Assembly: GCA_014284505.1 (NCBI GenBank)
Contig: JAAFYY010000001.1
Coordinates: 5,022,001 to 5,086,000 of the forward strand
Reading direction: 5' to 3'
Source of the DNA: Streptacidiphilus sp. 4-A2
Lineage (GTDB): Bacteria; Actinomycetota; Actinomycetes; Streptomycetales; Streptomycetaceae
DNA: 64,000 nt
Below, piece by piece: positions 18,168 through 27,825 of the stretch. Under the pieces are notes generated by a model that worked only from the letters and a program-made list of their open reading frames with translations, had not been told where the DNA came from and ran no database searches. Within the stretch, counting starts at the first letter, position 1, and every line of letters starts with the position of its first letter. The translations under genes and the position numbers were made by a program.

Positions 18168-19415
18168 ATGCGGTTCAGGCGCTCGCTGATAGCGGCCATG
18201 GTCTCCATCACCGTTCTCGCGGGCACCGGAGCAGCAGCGGCCGGAGCCGCCGTCTCCGACGAGCAGATCGCGATCACCACCCCTCCCGCGGGCACCTCCG
18301 CCTGGCTGCACGACCACTCGCTGGGACGCGCCATGCCGGACCCGGCCAGTGCGAGCGCCGCGACGGTCGCCCAGTTCTTCGCCGCACTGACGCCGGCCCA
18401 GCAGCAGCGGCTGGTCCGCGAGTACCCGCTGGTCGTGGGCAACTTCGACGGCGCGCCGATCGCCCTGCGCTACCAGGCCAACCAGCAGGCGATGCGCCAG
18501 GAGCTGGCGCGGCAGCTGGCCAAGCAGGCCGACCCGTCCACCAGCGCGGCCGACCGGACCACGGCGGCCACCCGGGTCTCCACGCTCCAGGGCCTGCTGA
18601 GCCCGGGCCATCAGGTGCTGGCCTTCGACCCGCGCGGGCGCGGGCTGGTCGCCGAGGTGTTCGGCGACCTGTCCACCGCCCAGCGGGTGTCGGTGCTGGT
18701 GCCCGGCTCCGATGTGGACCTGGAGCACTTCACCGACGCCTCCCAGCCGCTGAAGGTCCCGGCCGGAATGGCCCAATCGCTGCGCACCGAGGAGGCCTCG
18801 GTCTCCCCGGGGACCAGCACCGCGGTCATAGCGTGGGCAGGTTATGTCACGCCGGTGGGCCTGGGCGCGGACGCCGCCACCGCCCGTCTCGCCGAGGCCG
18901 CCGCGCCGCGGCTGGAGAGCCTGATGGCCGGGCTGGCGGTGACCACCGCCCCGGTGGCGGCGCCGACCCTGGTGTGCCACTCCTACGGCTCCGTGGTCTG
19001 CGGGATCGCCGGTCCGGAGATCCACTCCGAGGAGGGCGTCAGCGACATGGTGGTGCTCGGCAGCCCCGGGATGGACATCCCGGACGCCACCGCGCTGGGC
19101 GACGGGGTCCGGCTCTGGGCCACCTCCCGCAACCCCGGGGACTGGATCAGCGCGGTGCCGTTCGTCGAGGTGGACGGGCTGGGCCACGGCGCCGATCCGA
19201 CCAGCTCCGACTTCGGCTCCCGGGTGATCGCCTCGACCGGCTCCTACGGGCACACCGGCTACTTCAACCCGGGCACGGCCAGCCTGCGCAACTTCGCGGA
19301 CATCGCGCTCGGCCGCTACGGCGACGTGGGTGCTGCTGGGCGGCGCACCACCAGGGAGAGGGCTGCCTCACCGGCCTGTGAGCAACGGCCCGCGCGGCTG
19401 CTCACCGGCCGGTGA
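18168..19415 (+). CDS. Secreted alpha/beta hydrolase (DUF1023-type)
   Basis: 415 residues from ATG 18168 (GAGGAG about 9 bases upstream). A signal peptide is clear: MRFRRSLIAAMVSITVLAGT then an Ala-rich cleavage region near residue 30. The catalytic block TLVCHSYGSVVCG has a G/H-x-S-x-G nucleophile elbow (about residue 276), as in DUF1023 hydrolases. GSPGMDIPDA, NPGDWIS and a GHGADPTSSDFGS histidine region follow. A lipase/esterase-like secreted enzyme of unknown substrate. The last residues (after GRYGDVG) are atypical and a one-base loss there would put the stop at 19381, in the first copy of a duplicated end sequence. Confidence 0.75.
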   Translation: MRFRRSLIAAMVSITVLAGTGAAAAGAAVSDEQIAITTPPAGTSAWLHDHSLGRAMPDPASASAATVAQFFAALTPAQQQRLVREYPLVVGNFDGAPIALRYQANQQAMRQELARQLAKQADPSTSAADRTTAATRVSTLQGLLSPGHQVLAFDPRGRGLVAEVFGDLSTAQRVSVLVPGSDVDLEHFTDASQPLKVPAGMAQSLRTEEASVSPGTSTAVIAWAGYVTPVGLGADAATARLAEAAAPRLESLMAGLAVTTAPVAAPTLVCHSYGSVVCGIAGPEIHSEEGVSDMVVLGSPGMDIPDATALGDGVRLWATSRNPGDWISAVPFVEVDGLGHGADPTSSDFGSRVIASTGSYGHTGYFNPGTASLRNFADIALGRYGDVGAAGRRTTRERAASPACEQRPARLLTGR

Positions 19416-19436
19416 GCAGCGACCCGCGCGGGGCTG
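19367..19436 (+). repeat. About 34-bp duplication of the hydrolase stop region
   Basis: CTCACCGGCC(T/G)GTGAGCA followed by a GCCCGCGCGG-like segment occurs at 19367-19400 and 19401-19436. Each copy carries a TGA (19379-19381 and 19413-19415) in different frames. Confidence 0.75.
19397..19420 (+). terminator. 24-nt palindrome overlapping the stop codon
   Basis: A perfect palindrome centred on CCGGCCGG, including the TGA at 19413. It is likely to terminate the hydrolase transcript. Confidence 0.55.
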
Positions 19437-19560
19437 GTGGGCACCGGCCGGTGGGCACCGCCGATGAGCGCGGCCGGGCGCGCCGCCCGTCCGCCGCTCC
19501 GCTGCCGTAGGCTGGACCCGGAGCCCTCGCCGTCTCCCCCGTCGGCGGGGGTGCCCGGGC

Positions 19561-19594
19561 CCGGCCTGCGGGCCCGCGGCCGCCGGCAGGCCGG
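19561..19594 (-). terminator. Terminator of the secreted beta-sandwich gene
   Basis: Arms CCGGCCTGC (19561-19569) and its complement (19586-19594) with a G/C-rich 16-base loop, directly after the inferred stop at 19595. Confidence 0.6.
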
Positions 19595-20271
19595 TCAGGC
19601 CTCGCGGACGACCACCGCCGGGGAGAACCCGGCGCCGAGCCCGGGGTGGCCGGGGTGGTCACCCGCCAGTGGGCGTCACCGCGCCGCTCCAGCGGGACCT
19701 CGACCGCGTAGTGGCCGTCCGCGTCGGTCCGGGTCGAGGCGATGTCGCGCCAGTGGTCGCCGTCCAGCATCTGGAGCATGACCTGCTCGTGCCCGCCGCC
19801 GGTGACCTTGCCGGAGAACACCGCCCGCCGGTTGCCCGGCGCCTGCGGCGGGGCCTGGAGGGTGACCCGGTGGTCCACCGCGACCTCCACCGGGGCGGAC
19901 TCGATCCGGCCGCCGTAGCCCAGCACCTGGACGATGTACGAGGTGTTGGCCCGCGGCCGGACCGTGAGCCGGTAGTCCGCGTCCGAGTCGGAGAAGACCT
20001 GGGCCACCTTCCGGTATCCGGCCGGGCCGCCCTCGGTGTGGGCGAAGACCGTGACCGGCAGCGGCAGGCCGTTGCCGTCCGCGGTCACCTGGCCGGTGAG
20101 CTCGACCGCGCTGCCGATCACCACCCGCTCGGTGGACGCCTTCCCGCTGACCGAGATGCCGTTGTAGGCGGCGGCGGAGGCGGCCTGGGCCGGACCGCTC
20201 GGCAGCAGGAAGGAACCGCAGAGGACCGCGAGGGCGCTGAAGCTGAAGGTGTAGCGGCTGCGGACGGACAT
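19595..20271 (-). CDS. Secreted protein with Ig-like/carboxypeptidase-regulatory repeats, one frameshift
   Basis: About 225 residues. The signal peptide starts MSVRSRYTFSFSALAVLCGS and ends at ...PAQAASA. The mature part has two beta-sandwich-like repeats: SVSGKASTERVVIGSAVELT...RLTVRPRANTSYIV and QAPPQAPGNRRAVFSGKVTG...RTDADGHYAVEVPL. The C-terminus breaks near 19,640: restoring one G in CCGGGTTCTCC gives GFSPAVVVREA and a stop at 19595. Such proteins usually bind carbohydrate or cell-wall material or act as adhesins; nothing catalytic is visible. Confidence 0.7.
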
Positions 20272-20296
20272 CTGGGCCCCCGGGGCTGTGCGGCTG

Positions 20297-20342
20297 ATAC
20301 GAACCATGCGGATGGTGCGAACGATGCGGATGGTACGGACAA
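20297..20342. repeat. Tandem repeats upstream of the secreted protein gene
   Basis: GAACCATGCGGATGGT-type units of 17-18 bp, two to three copies, with a partly related tail. They lie 25-70 bases upstream of the minus-strand ATG, where a promoter is expected. Confidence 0.65.
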
Positions 20343-20466
20343 CGCGACGGATCGCGATCACCCCAAGGTTCGCAGCCGCAGGTCAGCGCCCCGTCCGCCG
20401 ACTGTCGCGGTTCTGCAACAGTGGGCGGACCGGGCCGGTGCCGGGGCGGGCCGGGAGCGTGCGGCG

Positions 20467-21475
<1,009 letters not shown>

Positions 21476-21476
<1 letters not shown>

Positions 21477-21895
21477 TACTGCTGCCTCTCCGCGTACATG
21501 TCGATCTTGCAGTCGATGACCAGAAGGGTCGCCTGGAGGTCCGCTATCCGATTCCTGAGCACCTCCCGGTGCTCCTCCAGCAGGGCCTTGCGGGCGGCCG
21601 AGGTGTCCTCGCCCTCGCGCCGCAGCTGCGCATAGCGGACCATGTCGGCCACCGGCATCGCGGTGAGCCGCAGCTTGCTGAGGAACTCCAGCCAGGAGAC
21701 GTCACGGTCGCTGAACCGGCGCTGCCCGGAGTGCGAGCGCGCCGGGGGCTCCAGCAGGCCGATCCGCTCGTACCAGCGCAGCGTGTGCGCGGTCAGTCCG
21801 GTACGGGTGACGACCTCGCCGATGGTGTAGCGCGGCGTGTCGTCGGCCTCCGGTCCGCGCTCCTCCTCCAGGGGCAGTGCGATCGCGAGTGACAT
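21476..21895 (-). CDS. MerR-family transcriptional regulator
   Basis: 139 residues, MSLAIALPLEEERG then the winged-helix block YTIGEVVTRTGLTAHTLRWYERIGLLEP, HSGQRRFSDRDV and the dimerisation helix (RKALLEEHREVLRNRIADLQ). The effector region is short, lacks paired metal-binding cysteines, and has a single Cys (VIDCKID). This resembles MerR regulators paired with aldo/keto reductases. It heads a two-gene operon and has a typical MerR promoter just upstream (21927-21957), so autoregulation is likely. Confidence 0.88.
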
Positions 21896-21926
21896 CCAGC
21901 GCTCCCTTCCGCTTCGTCTGCCGTTG

Positions 21927-21957
21927 AACCTACCGACTTGGAGTGCACTCAAAGCAA
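21927..21957 (-). promoter_or_regulatory. MerR-type promoter with 19-bp spacer and central operator
   Basis: On the minus strand TTGCTT (21952-21957) and TAGGTT (21927-21932) are separated by exactly 19 bases. The near-perfect palindrome TTTGAGTGCACTCCAA (21938-21953) fills the spacer. This is the canonical layout of promoters activated by MerR proteins through DNA untwisting. Confidence 0.75.
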
Positions 21958-22013
21958 GCCGCGGCCGCCACCCGGACCACGGAGAAGTCGGCGGAAGGGC
22001 GGTTAGATAGGTT

Positions 22014-22853
22014 GTGCCCATGGACAGCCTGCGGATGATCGAGAACTGGCCGGTGCCGACGGCGGCGGCCGCGGTGGTGCGGCGCGACGGCACACTCGCG
22101 GGTGAGTACGGGCCGCAGCGGCATGCTTTCGCCCTGGCCTCGGTGACCAAGCCGCTCAGCGCCTACGCGGTACTGGTCGCGGTGGAGGAGGGCGCGCTGG
22201 AGCTGGACGACCCGGCCGGGCCGGAGGGCTCGACCGTTCGGCACCTGCTGGCGCACGCCTCAGGTCTGGCCTTCGACGAGCACCGGGCGATGGCTGTCCC
22301 CGGTGACCGCCGGCTGTACTCCAACGCGGGCTTCGACCTGCTGGCCGAGGCGGTGCGGCAGGCCACCGGCATCCCCTTCGAGCAGTACGCGCAGGAGGCG
22401 GTGTTCGGCCCGCTGGGCATGGCGGACACCCGGATCGATCCGGCGGCGAAGAGCCCGGCCGGGGCCGGCGGTGTCTCCACCGCGGCCGACCTGGCCCGGT
22501 TCGCGGCCGAGCTCCAGGCGCCGAAGGTGCTGGACCGGTCCACCCTGACCGAGGCGACCACGGTCGCCTTCCCCGGGCTCAGCGGCGTGCTGCCCGGCTT
22601 CGGCCACCAGCGGCCCAACGACTGGGGCCTCGGCTTCGACCTGCGCGACCACAAGGCGCCGCACTGGATGGGGTCGGGCAACTCCCCCGAGTCCTTCGGG
22701 CACTTCGGCCAGAGCGGCACCTTCCTGTGGGTGGACCCGGTGGCCGGCGCGGCCTGCGTCGTGCTCACCGACCGGGACTTCGGCCCCTGGGCGGCCGAGC
22801 TGTGGCCGCGCTTCAGCGACGCCGTGCTCGCGGAGCTCGACCCGCACAGCTGA
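22014..22853 (+). CDS. Serine hydrolase, class C beta-lactamase-like
   Basis: 279 residues. The penicillin-binding motifs are visible: S-x-x-K in LASVTKPLSAY (near residue 43), Y-x-N in RRLYSNAGFDLL, and H-x-G in GHFGQSGTFLWV in place of KTG. Start GTG 22014 or ATG 22020; no Shine-Dalgarno is seen and TAGATA lies about 10 bases upstream, so the message may be leaderless. No signal peptide, hence probably cytoplasmic esterase or peptidase activity. It is divergent from the merR operon, sharing the MerR promoter region. Confidence 0.85.
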   Translation: MPMDSLRMIENWPVPTAAAAVVRRDGTLAGEYGPQRHAFALASVTKPLSAYAVLVAVEEGALELDDPAGPEGSTVRHLLAHASGLAFDEHRAMAVPGDRRLYSNAGFDLLAEAVRQATGIPFEQYAQEAVFGPLGMADTRIDPAAKSPAGAGGVSTAADLARFAAELQAPKVLDRSTLTEATTVAFPGLSGVLPGFGHQRPNDWGLGFDLRDHKAPHWMGSGNSPESFGHFGQSGTFLWVDPVAGAACVVLTDRDFGPWAAELWPRFSDAVLAELDPHS

Positions 22854-22885
22854 GGCGGCGGGGCGGCGCACCCGGTCCGGCCGGG

Positions 22886-23626
22886 TCAGCCGTAGCGCAG
22901 CGGCGAGTGCATCTCCCACAGCAGCGCCTCCACCCCCAGCGGCCCGGCCACCGGCTGGAAGGGCCCGGCCTCGCCGGTCATCCGCAGGCTGTCGCCCGGG
23001 CCCAGCTCCTGCCCCACCCCGCGCGGCCCGGAGCGGGTGCGGAAGCCGAAGCCGCCGCGCACCACATGCAGATAGCGGTAGGCCGCCGGCGCCAGCTCCG
23101 GCAGCGGGCGGTGTGCCTCGGCACGCACCAGGTGCAGCACCGCGTCGGAGCGGCGCAGCTGTTCGGGACCGGCCAGCACGGTGGTGCCGTCCACCACCAT
23201 CCGGGTGCCGTAGCGCGGCTCGGTGCCCGTCTCGTCCGGCTGAACCCAGAACTGGAGGAAGCGCACCGGCTCGCCGGCACCGCCGACATTGCCCTCTGTG
23301 TGCTGCACCCCGCTGCCCGCGCTCAGCAGTTGGAGCCGGCCGGGCCGCACCACGCTGGCATGGCCCCGGTCGTCGCGGTGCGCCAGCGCTCCGTCGACCA
23401 CCCAGGTGACGATCTCGGTGTCGCGGTGCCGGTGCGGACCGAAGCCGGCGCCCACCGCCAGCGTCTCCTCGTTGCAGGCCAGCAGGGCGCCGAAGTGGGT
23501 GTTGCCGGGGTCGTAGTGGCCCGCGAAGGAGAAGGCGTGCCGGGTCTCGATCCCGGGCTCGGGTTCGGAGCGGTACCGCTCGGCGGCACGGTGGACCGTC
23601 AGGGCGGGATCGGGCTGCTCGTCCAT
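22886..23626 (-). CDS. Pirin-family protein
   Basis: 246 residues, complete. The cupin metal-site motif is in FGPHRHRDTEIVTWVVDGAL, with QHTEGNVG and FLQFWVQPDETGTEPRYGTR following. The sequence order matches single-domain-start pirins with a degenerate second cupin. Related proteins are quercetinases or redox sensors. Convergent with the serine hydrolase (32-base gap), divergent from fasR. Confidence 0.88.
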   Translation of the reverse strand: MDEQPDPALTVHRAAERYRSEPEPGIETRHAFSFAGHYDPGNTHFGALLACNEETLAVGAGFGPHRHRDTEIVTWVVDGALAHRDDRGHASVVRPGRLQLLSAGSGVQHTEGNVGGAGEPVRFLQFWVQPDETGTEPRYGTRMVVDGTTVLAGPEQLRRSDAVLHLVRAEAHRPLPELAPAAYRYLHVVRGGFGFRTRSGPRGVGQELGPGDSLRMTGEAGPFQPVAGPLGVEALLWEMHSPLRYG

Positions 23627-23724
23627 GCGCAGACGCTATCGCGCGGGGCCGCTGTGACCGTTGCCACGCACCGCCGACGCGCTGCCCGGCACGCGCAGCG
23701 CTCCGGGTAGGGCAGGCTTGAGTT

Positions 23725-25230
23725 GTGCCAGCTGCCTCCGCGAAGAAGTCCGACCCGACGTCCGAACCGGCGTCCGAACCACAGCCGGACCAACAGCCCG
23801 ACCCGAGTCCGCCGAGCCCGGATCCGGGCCCGGAACCGCGCCCGGACCGCAGCCCGGCCCGCAGGCGGAACCGGTGCCGGAGCCGGCGCCCGCCGCCGGA
23901 GCCCGCGCCCGGCCCGCGGGCGGACGCGCGTCGAAGACCTCCGCGCGGACCAGCGCCGAGCGGGTCGCGGCCGCGGCCGCCGGGCCGGACGACCTGGCCG
24001 AGCCGCCCAGACGGGGTTCGCCGCGCGGTACGGCCATAGAACGGCGCACCGCCGCCGAGCGCGCCGAGCGGCACGCCGCCACCCTGAAGCGGCTGGAACG
24101 TGCCGCCGGAAAGCTCTCCAGCGCGGCCATTGCCCGGATGGACGAGAACCTCTCCTGGTACCGGAACATGCCGCCGGAGCACCGCTCCTGATCGGCCTGG
24201 TCGCACAGGCCGGTATCGCCGCGTTCACCGAGTGGTTCCGGCACCCGGAGGCCCCGCAGGCGATCAGCACCGACGTCTTCGGCACCGCCCCGCGCGAGCT
24301 GACCCGCGCGGTCACCCTGCGGCAGACCGTGGAGATGATCCGCACCACCATCGAGGTGGTCGAGGAGGCCATCGACGAGGTCGCCGCGCCCGGCGGCGAG
24401 GACGGGCTGCGCGAGGCGGTGCTGGTCTACGCCCGGGAAGATCGCCTTCGCCACCGCCCAGGTCTACGCCCAGGCCGCCGAGGCCCGGGGGGCCTGGGAT
24501 GCCCGGCTGGAGGCGCTGGTGGTCAACTCGCTGCTCTCCGGCGACGCCGACGAGGGGGTGCTGTCCCGGGCCGCCGCCCTGGGCTGGGGGTCCCCGACCG
24601 GGTGATGGTGGTGATGGGCAGCGCGCCCTCGGGCGACAGCGAGCTGGTGGTCGAGGCGATCCGCCGGGCCGCCCGGCACGCCAAGCTGCATGTGCTGACC
24701 GGGGTGCTGGCGCGCGGCTGGTGGTGGTGGTCGGCGACGGCGGCAGGAAGCCGGACCGGGTGTTCGACCCGGTGCCGGCCGCACGCTCGCTGATCGGCCA
24801 GTTCGCGGCCGGTCCGGTGGTGATCGGCCCGACCGTGGGCGACCTGCTGTCGGCGACCCGCTCGGCGCAGGCCGCCGCCGCCGGGCTGAAGGCGTGCGCG
24901 GCCTGGCCGGACGCCCCGCGTCCGGTGCTCGCGGACGACCTGCTGCCGGAACGGGCGCTGGCGGGCGACCAGGCGGCGCGGCAGCAGTTGGTCGAGGAGA
25001 TCTACACCCCACTGGACGAAGCGGGCTCGGCCCTGCTCGATACTCTGTCCGTCTATCTGGAGCAGGCGTCCTCACTTGAGGGCGCGGCCCGGATGTTGTT
25101 CGTCCACCCCAACACCGTCCGCTACCGGCTACGACGCGTGACCGACGTCACCGGCTACGCGCCCTCGGACGTCCGCTCGGCCTTCACCTTGCGGATCGCC
25201 CTGGCCCTGGGCCGACTGCGGGCGGGATGA
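23725..25230 (+). CDS. fasR: PucR-like transcriptional activator of fatty acid synthesis (FasR), multiple frameshifts
   Basis: About 500 residues. A GTG start precedes a Pro/Glu/Gln-rich leader. Then come HAATLKRLERAAGKL, WYRNMPPEHRS, IGLVAQAGIAAFTEWFRHPE, FGTAPRELTRAVTLRQTVEM and the C-terminal PucR helix-turn-helix FVHPNTVRYRLRRVTDVTGY. Frame changes are needed near 24,194 (TCCTGATC lacks a G), 24,437, 24,590 (G5 for G6) and 24,711, and one inside the proline-rich leader near 23,870. The protein is collinear with Streptomyces FasR, which activates the fabD-fabH-acpP-fabF operon encoded directly downstream. Possible -10-like CAGGCT just before the GTG suggests a leaderless message. Confidence 0.85.
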
Positions 25231-25333
25231 ACTGCATAAACGCGCTGCTGTAGGGAGTCCACAACGGACGGTGCCGTTCTTCGTCGCCGTCCCCACCCGC
25301 GCCCGGTACACCCGGCGAGAGAAGGTTGGTTCC
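25231..25333 (+). promoter_or_regulatory. fabD promoter region, candidate FasR target
   Basis: The 103 bases between fasR and fabD contain an inverted repeat GTCCACAACGGAC (25257-25269). FasR is known to bind upstream of fabD in Streptomyces; whether this repeat is the site is an inference. Confidence 0.4.
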
Positions 25334-26269
25334 GTGCTCGTTATCGTTGCTCCCGGACAGGGCGCCCAGACGCCAGGATTCCTCGCCCCGTGGCTCGAGG
25401 TCGACGGTGTGGCCGACAGGCTGCACTGGTGGTCGGCCGTGGCCGGGCTGGACCTGGTGCACTACGGCACCGAGGCGGACGCGGACGCGATCAAGGACAC
25501 CTCGGTCGCGCAGCCGCTGCTGGTCGCGGCCGGGCTGGCCGCCGCGGCGGCCCTGTTCCCGGAGCCCGCCGACCTGCGCCGGGTCGGCGTCTTCGCCGGG
25601 CACAGCGTGGGCGAGACCACCACCGCGGCCCTCGCCGGGGTGCTGTCCGCCGAGTCGGCGATGGCCTTCATCCGCCAGCGCGGGCTGGCCATGGCGGAGG
25701 CGGCGGCCCAGGTCGAGACCGGTATGGCGGCGATCCTCGGCGGCGACCCGGACGAGGTCGCCGAGAAGCTGGCGAAGTACGGCCTGATCGCGGCGAACAA
25801 CAACGGCGGCGGCCAGCTGGTCGCGGCCGGCCCGCTGGAGCAGCTGGAAGCCTTCCGGGCGGACGCTCCGGCAAAGGCCCGGGTCGTAGCATTGAAGGTG
25901 GCCGGCGCCTTCCACACCGAGTACATGGCTCCTGGCGTGGAGCGGCTGCGCCGGATCGCCGCCGGCATCCCGGTCGCCGACCCGGCGGTGCCGTACCTGT
26001 CCAACGCGGACGGCTCGGCCCTGGACTCCGGGGCGGAGATCCTGTCCCGGCTGGTGTCGCAGGTCTCCAACCCGGTCCGCTGGGACCTGTGCATGGAGAT
26101 GCTGGAGGCGATGGGCGCGACCGCGGTGATCGAGCTTCCCCCGGCCGGCACGCTTACTGGACTGCTGAAGCGCAATCTCAAGGGAGTGGCTACCCTCGCC
26201 CTCAAGACTCCGGACGACCTGGACAAGGCCCGTGAGCTGATTGCCGAGCACGCCGCACCCGAGGGGTAA
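25334..26269 (+). CDS. fabD: Malonyl-CoA:ACP transacylase
   Basis: 311 residues from GTG 25334 (AGAAGG about 9 bases upstream). Hallmarks: APGQGAQTPGFL at the start, GHSVGETTTAAL with the nucleophilic Ser, RQRGLAM with the carboxylate-binding Arg, NNNGGGQLV, and the catalytic His in KVAGAFHTEYM. It loads malonate onto AcpP for chain elongation. The stop is 4 bases before fabH, so it is the first gene of the fabD-fabH-acpP-fabF operon. Confidence 0.95.
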   Translation: MLVIVAPGQGAQTPGFLAPWLEVDGVADRLHWWSAVAGLDLVHYGTEADADAIKDTSVAQPLLVAAGLAAAAALFPEPADLRRVGVFAGHSVGETTTAALAGVLSAESAMAFIRQRGLAMAEAAAQVETGMAAILGGDPDEVAEKLAKYGLIAANNNGGGQLVAAGPLEQLEAFRADAPAKARVVALKVAGAFHTEYMAPGVERLRRIAAGIPVADPAVPYLSNADGSALDSGAEILSRLVSQVSNPVRWDLCMEMLEAMGATAVIELPPAGTLTGLLKRNLKGVATLALKTPDDLDKARELIAEHAAPEG

Positions 26270-26273
26270 TCGC

Positions 26274-27340
26274 ATGACCGCAGAGCACCATGACGAGGCG
26301 GCGGAGTTCCAACCGCAGATCAAGGCGAGCACCGGTGCCGCGTTCGCGCGGATCATGGGCGTGGGCGGCTACCGTCCGGTCCGGGTGATCCCCAACGCCG
26401 AGGTGCTGGAGTGGATCGACTCCTCCGACGAGTGGATCCGCACCCGCAGCGGGATCACCGAGCGCCGCTGGGCCGGGCCCGAGGAGACCGTCGCGGAGAT
26501 GTCCGTGCAGGCCGCCAGCAAGGCCATCGCCCAGGCCGGGGTGGTCCCGAGCAGATCGGCGCGGTGATCGTGGCCACGGTCTCGCACCTGAAGCAGACCC
26601 CGGCCATCGCCACCGAGATCGCCCAGCGCCTGGGCTGCGGCACCGCACCCGCCTTCGACATCTCGGCCGCCTGCGCCGGCTTCGGCTACGGCCTGGGCCT
26701 GGCCGACGGTCTGATCCGCAGCGGCAGCGCCGAGTACGTGGTGGTGATCGGGGTCGAGCGGCTGTCGGACCTGACCGACATCACCGACCGCTCCACCGCG
26801 TTCATCTTCGGCGACGGCGCCGGAGCGGCCGTGATCGGCCCGTCCGCCACCCCCGGCATCGGCAAGCTGGTGTGGGGCTCGGACGGTTCGCAGAAGGACG
26901 TGATCTCGCAGACGCAGGCCTGGGACACCGCCTTCGGCAAGCCGGACGCGGTGAACGGGGTCGGCGAGAGCGGCGAGGCCAAGTGGCCGGCGCTGCGGAT
27001 GGAGGGCCAGCCGGTCTTCCGCTGGGCCGTCTGGGACATGGCCAAGGCCGCCCAGAAGGCTCTGGACGCGGCCGGGATCACCGCGGACCAGCTGGGCGCT
27101 TTCATACCGCACCAGGCCAATATGCGGATCATCGACGCCATGATCAAGGCGCTCAAACTGCCCGAGGGCATCCCGGTCGCCCGGGACATCGCCGAGACCG
27201 GCAACACCTCCGCGGCCTCCATCCCGTTGGCCATGGAACGGATGCTCCAGACGGGTGAGGCCAAGAGCGGCGACCTCGCTCTGATCATTGGGTTCGGGGC
27301 GGGTCTCGTCTACGCAGCGGCAGTCGTTACCCTCCCCTAG
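26274..27340 (+). CDS. fabH: Beta-ketoacyl-ACP synthase III, one frameshift
   Basis: About 355 residues. ATG 26274 lies 4 bases after the fabD stop, with GAGGGG overlapping it. The triad is intact: Cys in FDISAACAGFGYGLG, His in FIPHQANMRIID, Asn in ETGNTSAASIPLAM. The frame breaks near 26,551: AGVVP should continue EQIGAVIVATVSHLKQTP, and CCCGAGCAG lacks a G. It condenses acyl-CoA starters with malonyl-ACP, choosing branched starters in streptomycetes. The 20-residue N-terminal extension before ASTGAAFARI is slightly long for the family. Confidence 0.92.
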
Positions 27341-27425
27341 TAACCATCAGCGCATCCACAGAGACAACCGCGATCCGCATTCCGGTGGGTCACGGAGAGC
27401 GCACAACACAGAAGGAGTGCCGAAC

Positions 27426-27671
27426 ATGGCGGCAACCCAGGACGAGGTCCTGACCGGTCTCGCTGAGATCGTCAACGAGATCGCCGGGATCCCGGCCGAG
27501 GACGTTGAGCTCGACAAGTCGTTCACCGATGACCTGGACGTCGACTCGCTGTCCATGGTCGAGGTCGTCGTCGCCGCTGAGGAGCGCTTCGACGTCAAGA
27601 TCCCGGACGACGAGGTCAAGAACCTGAAGACGGTCGGCGACGCGGTGAATTACATCGTCACCAACTCCTGA
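27426..27671 (+). CDS. acpP: Acyl carrier protein
   Basis: 81 residues, MAATQDEVLTGLAEIVNEIA. The phosphopantetheine attachment Ser is in DDLDVDSLSMVEVV (near residue 41). GAAGGAG lies 8 bases before the ATG. Acidic and helical throughout, as expected. It is the carrier for FabD, FabH and FabF encoded on either side. Confidence 0.97.
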   Translation: MAATQDEVLTGLAEIVNEIAGIPAEDVELDKSFTDDLDVDSLSMVEVVVAAEERFDVKIPDDEVKNLKTVGDAVNYIVTNS

Positions 27672-27699
27672 GCCCCGGGGCTCTGCCCTCACGCTCGCT

Positions 27700-27729
27700 T
27701 CGGGGCGCCTCGTCCAAGGGGCGCCCCGA
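27700..27729 (+). terminator. Hairpin between acpP and fabF
   Basis: TCGGGGCGCC (27700-27709) pairs perfectly with 27720-27729 around a 10-base loop. As it lies inside the operon it may be a partial terminator or an mRNA processing/stability element that favours high acpP expression. Confidence 0.55.
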
Positions 27730-27825
27730 CCCCTTTCGGACCCGCTCGCGCGGGCCCGGAAGACCAAGACCCAGACAAACCGAGTTCCGCCCTACCAGGC
27801 AGACGCAGACGTGGGAGACACAGCA

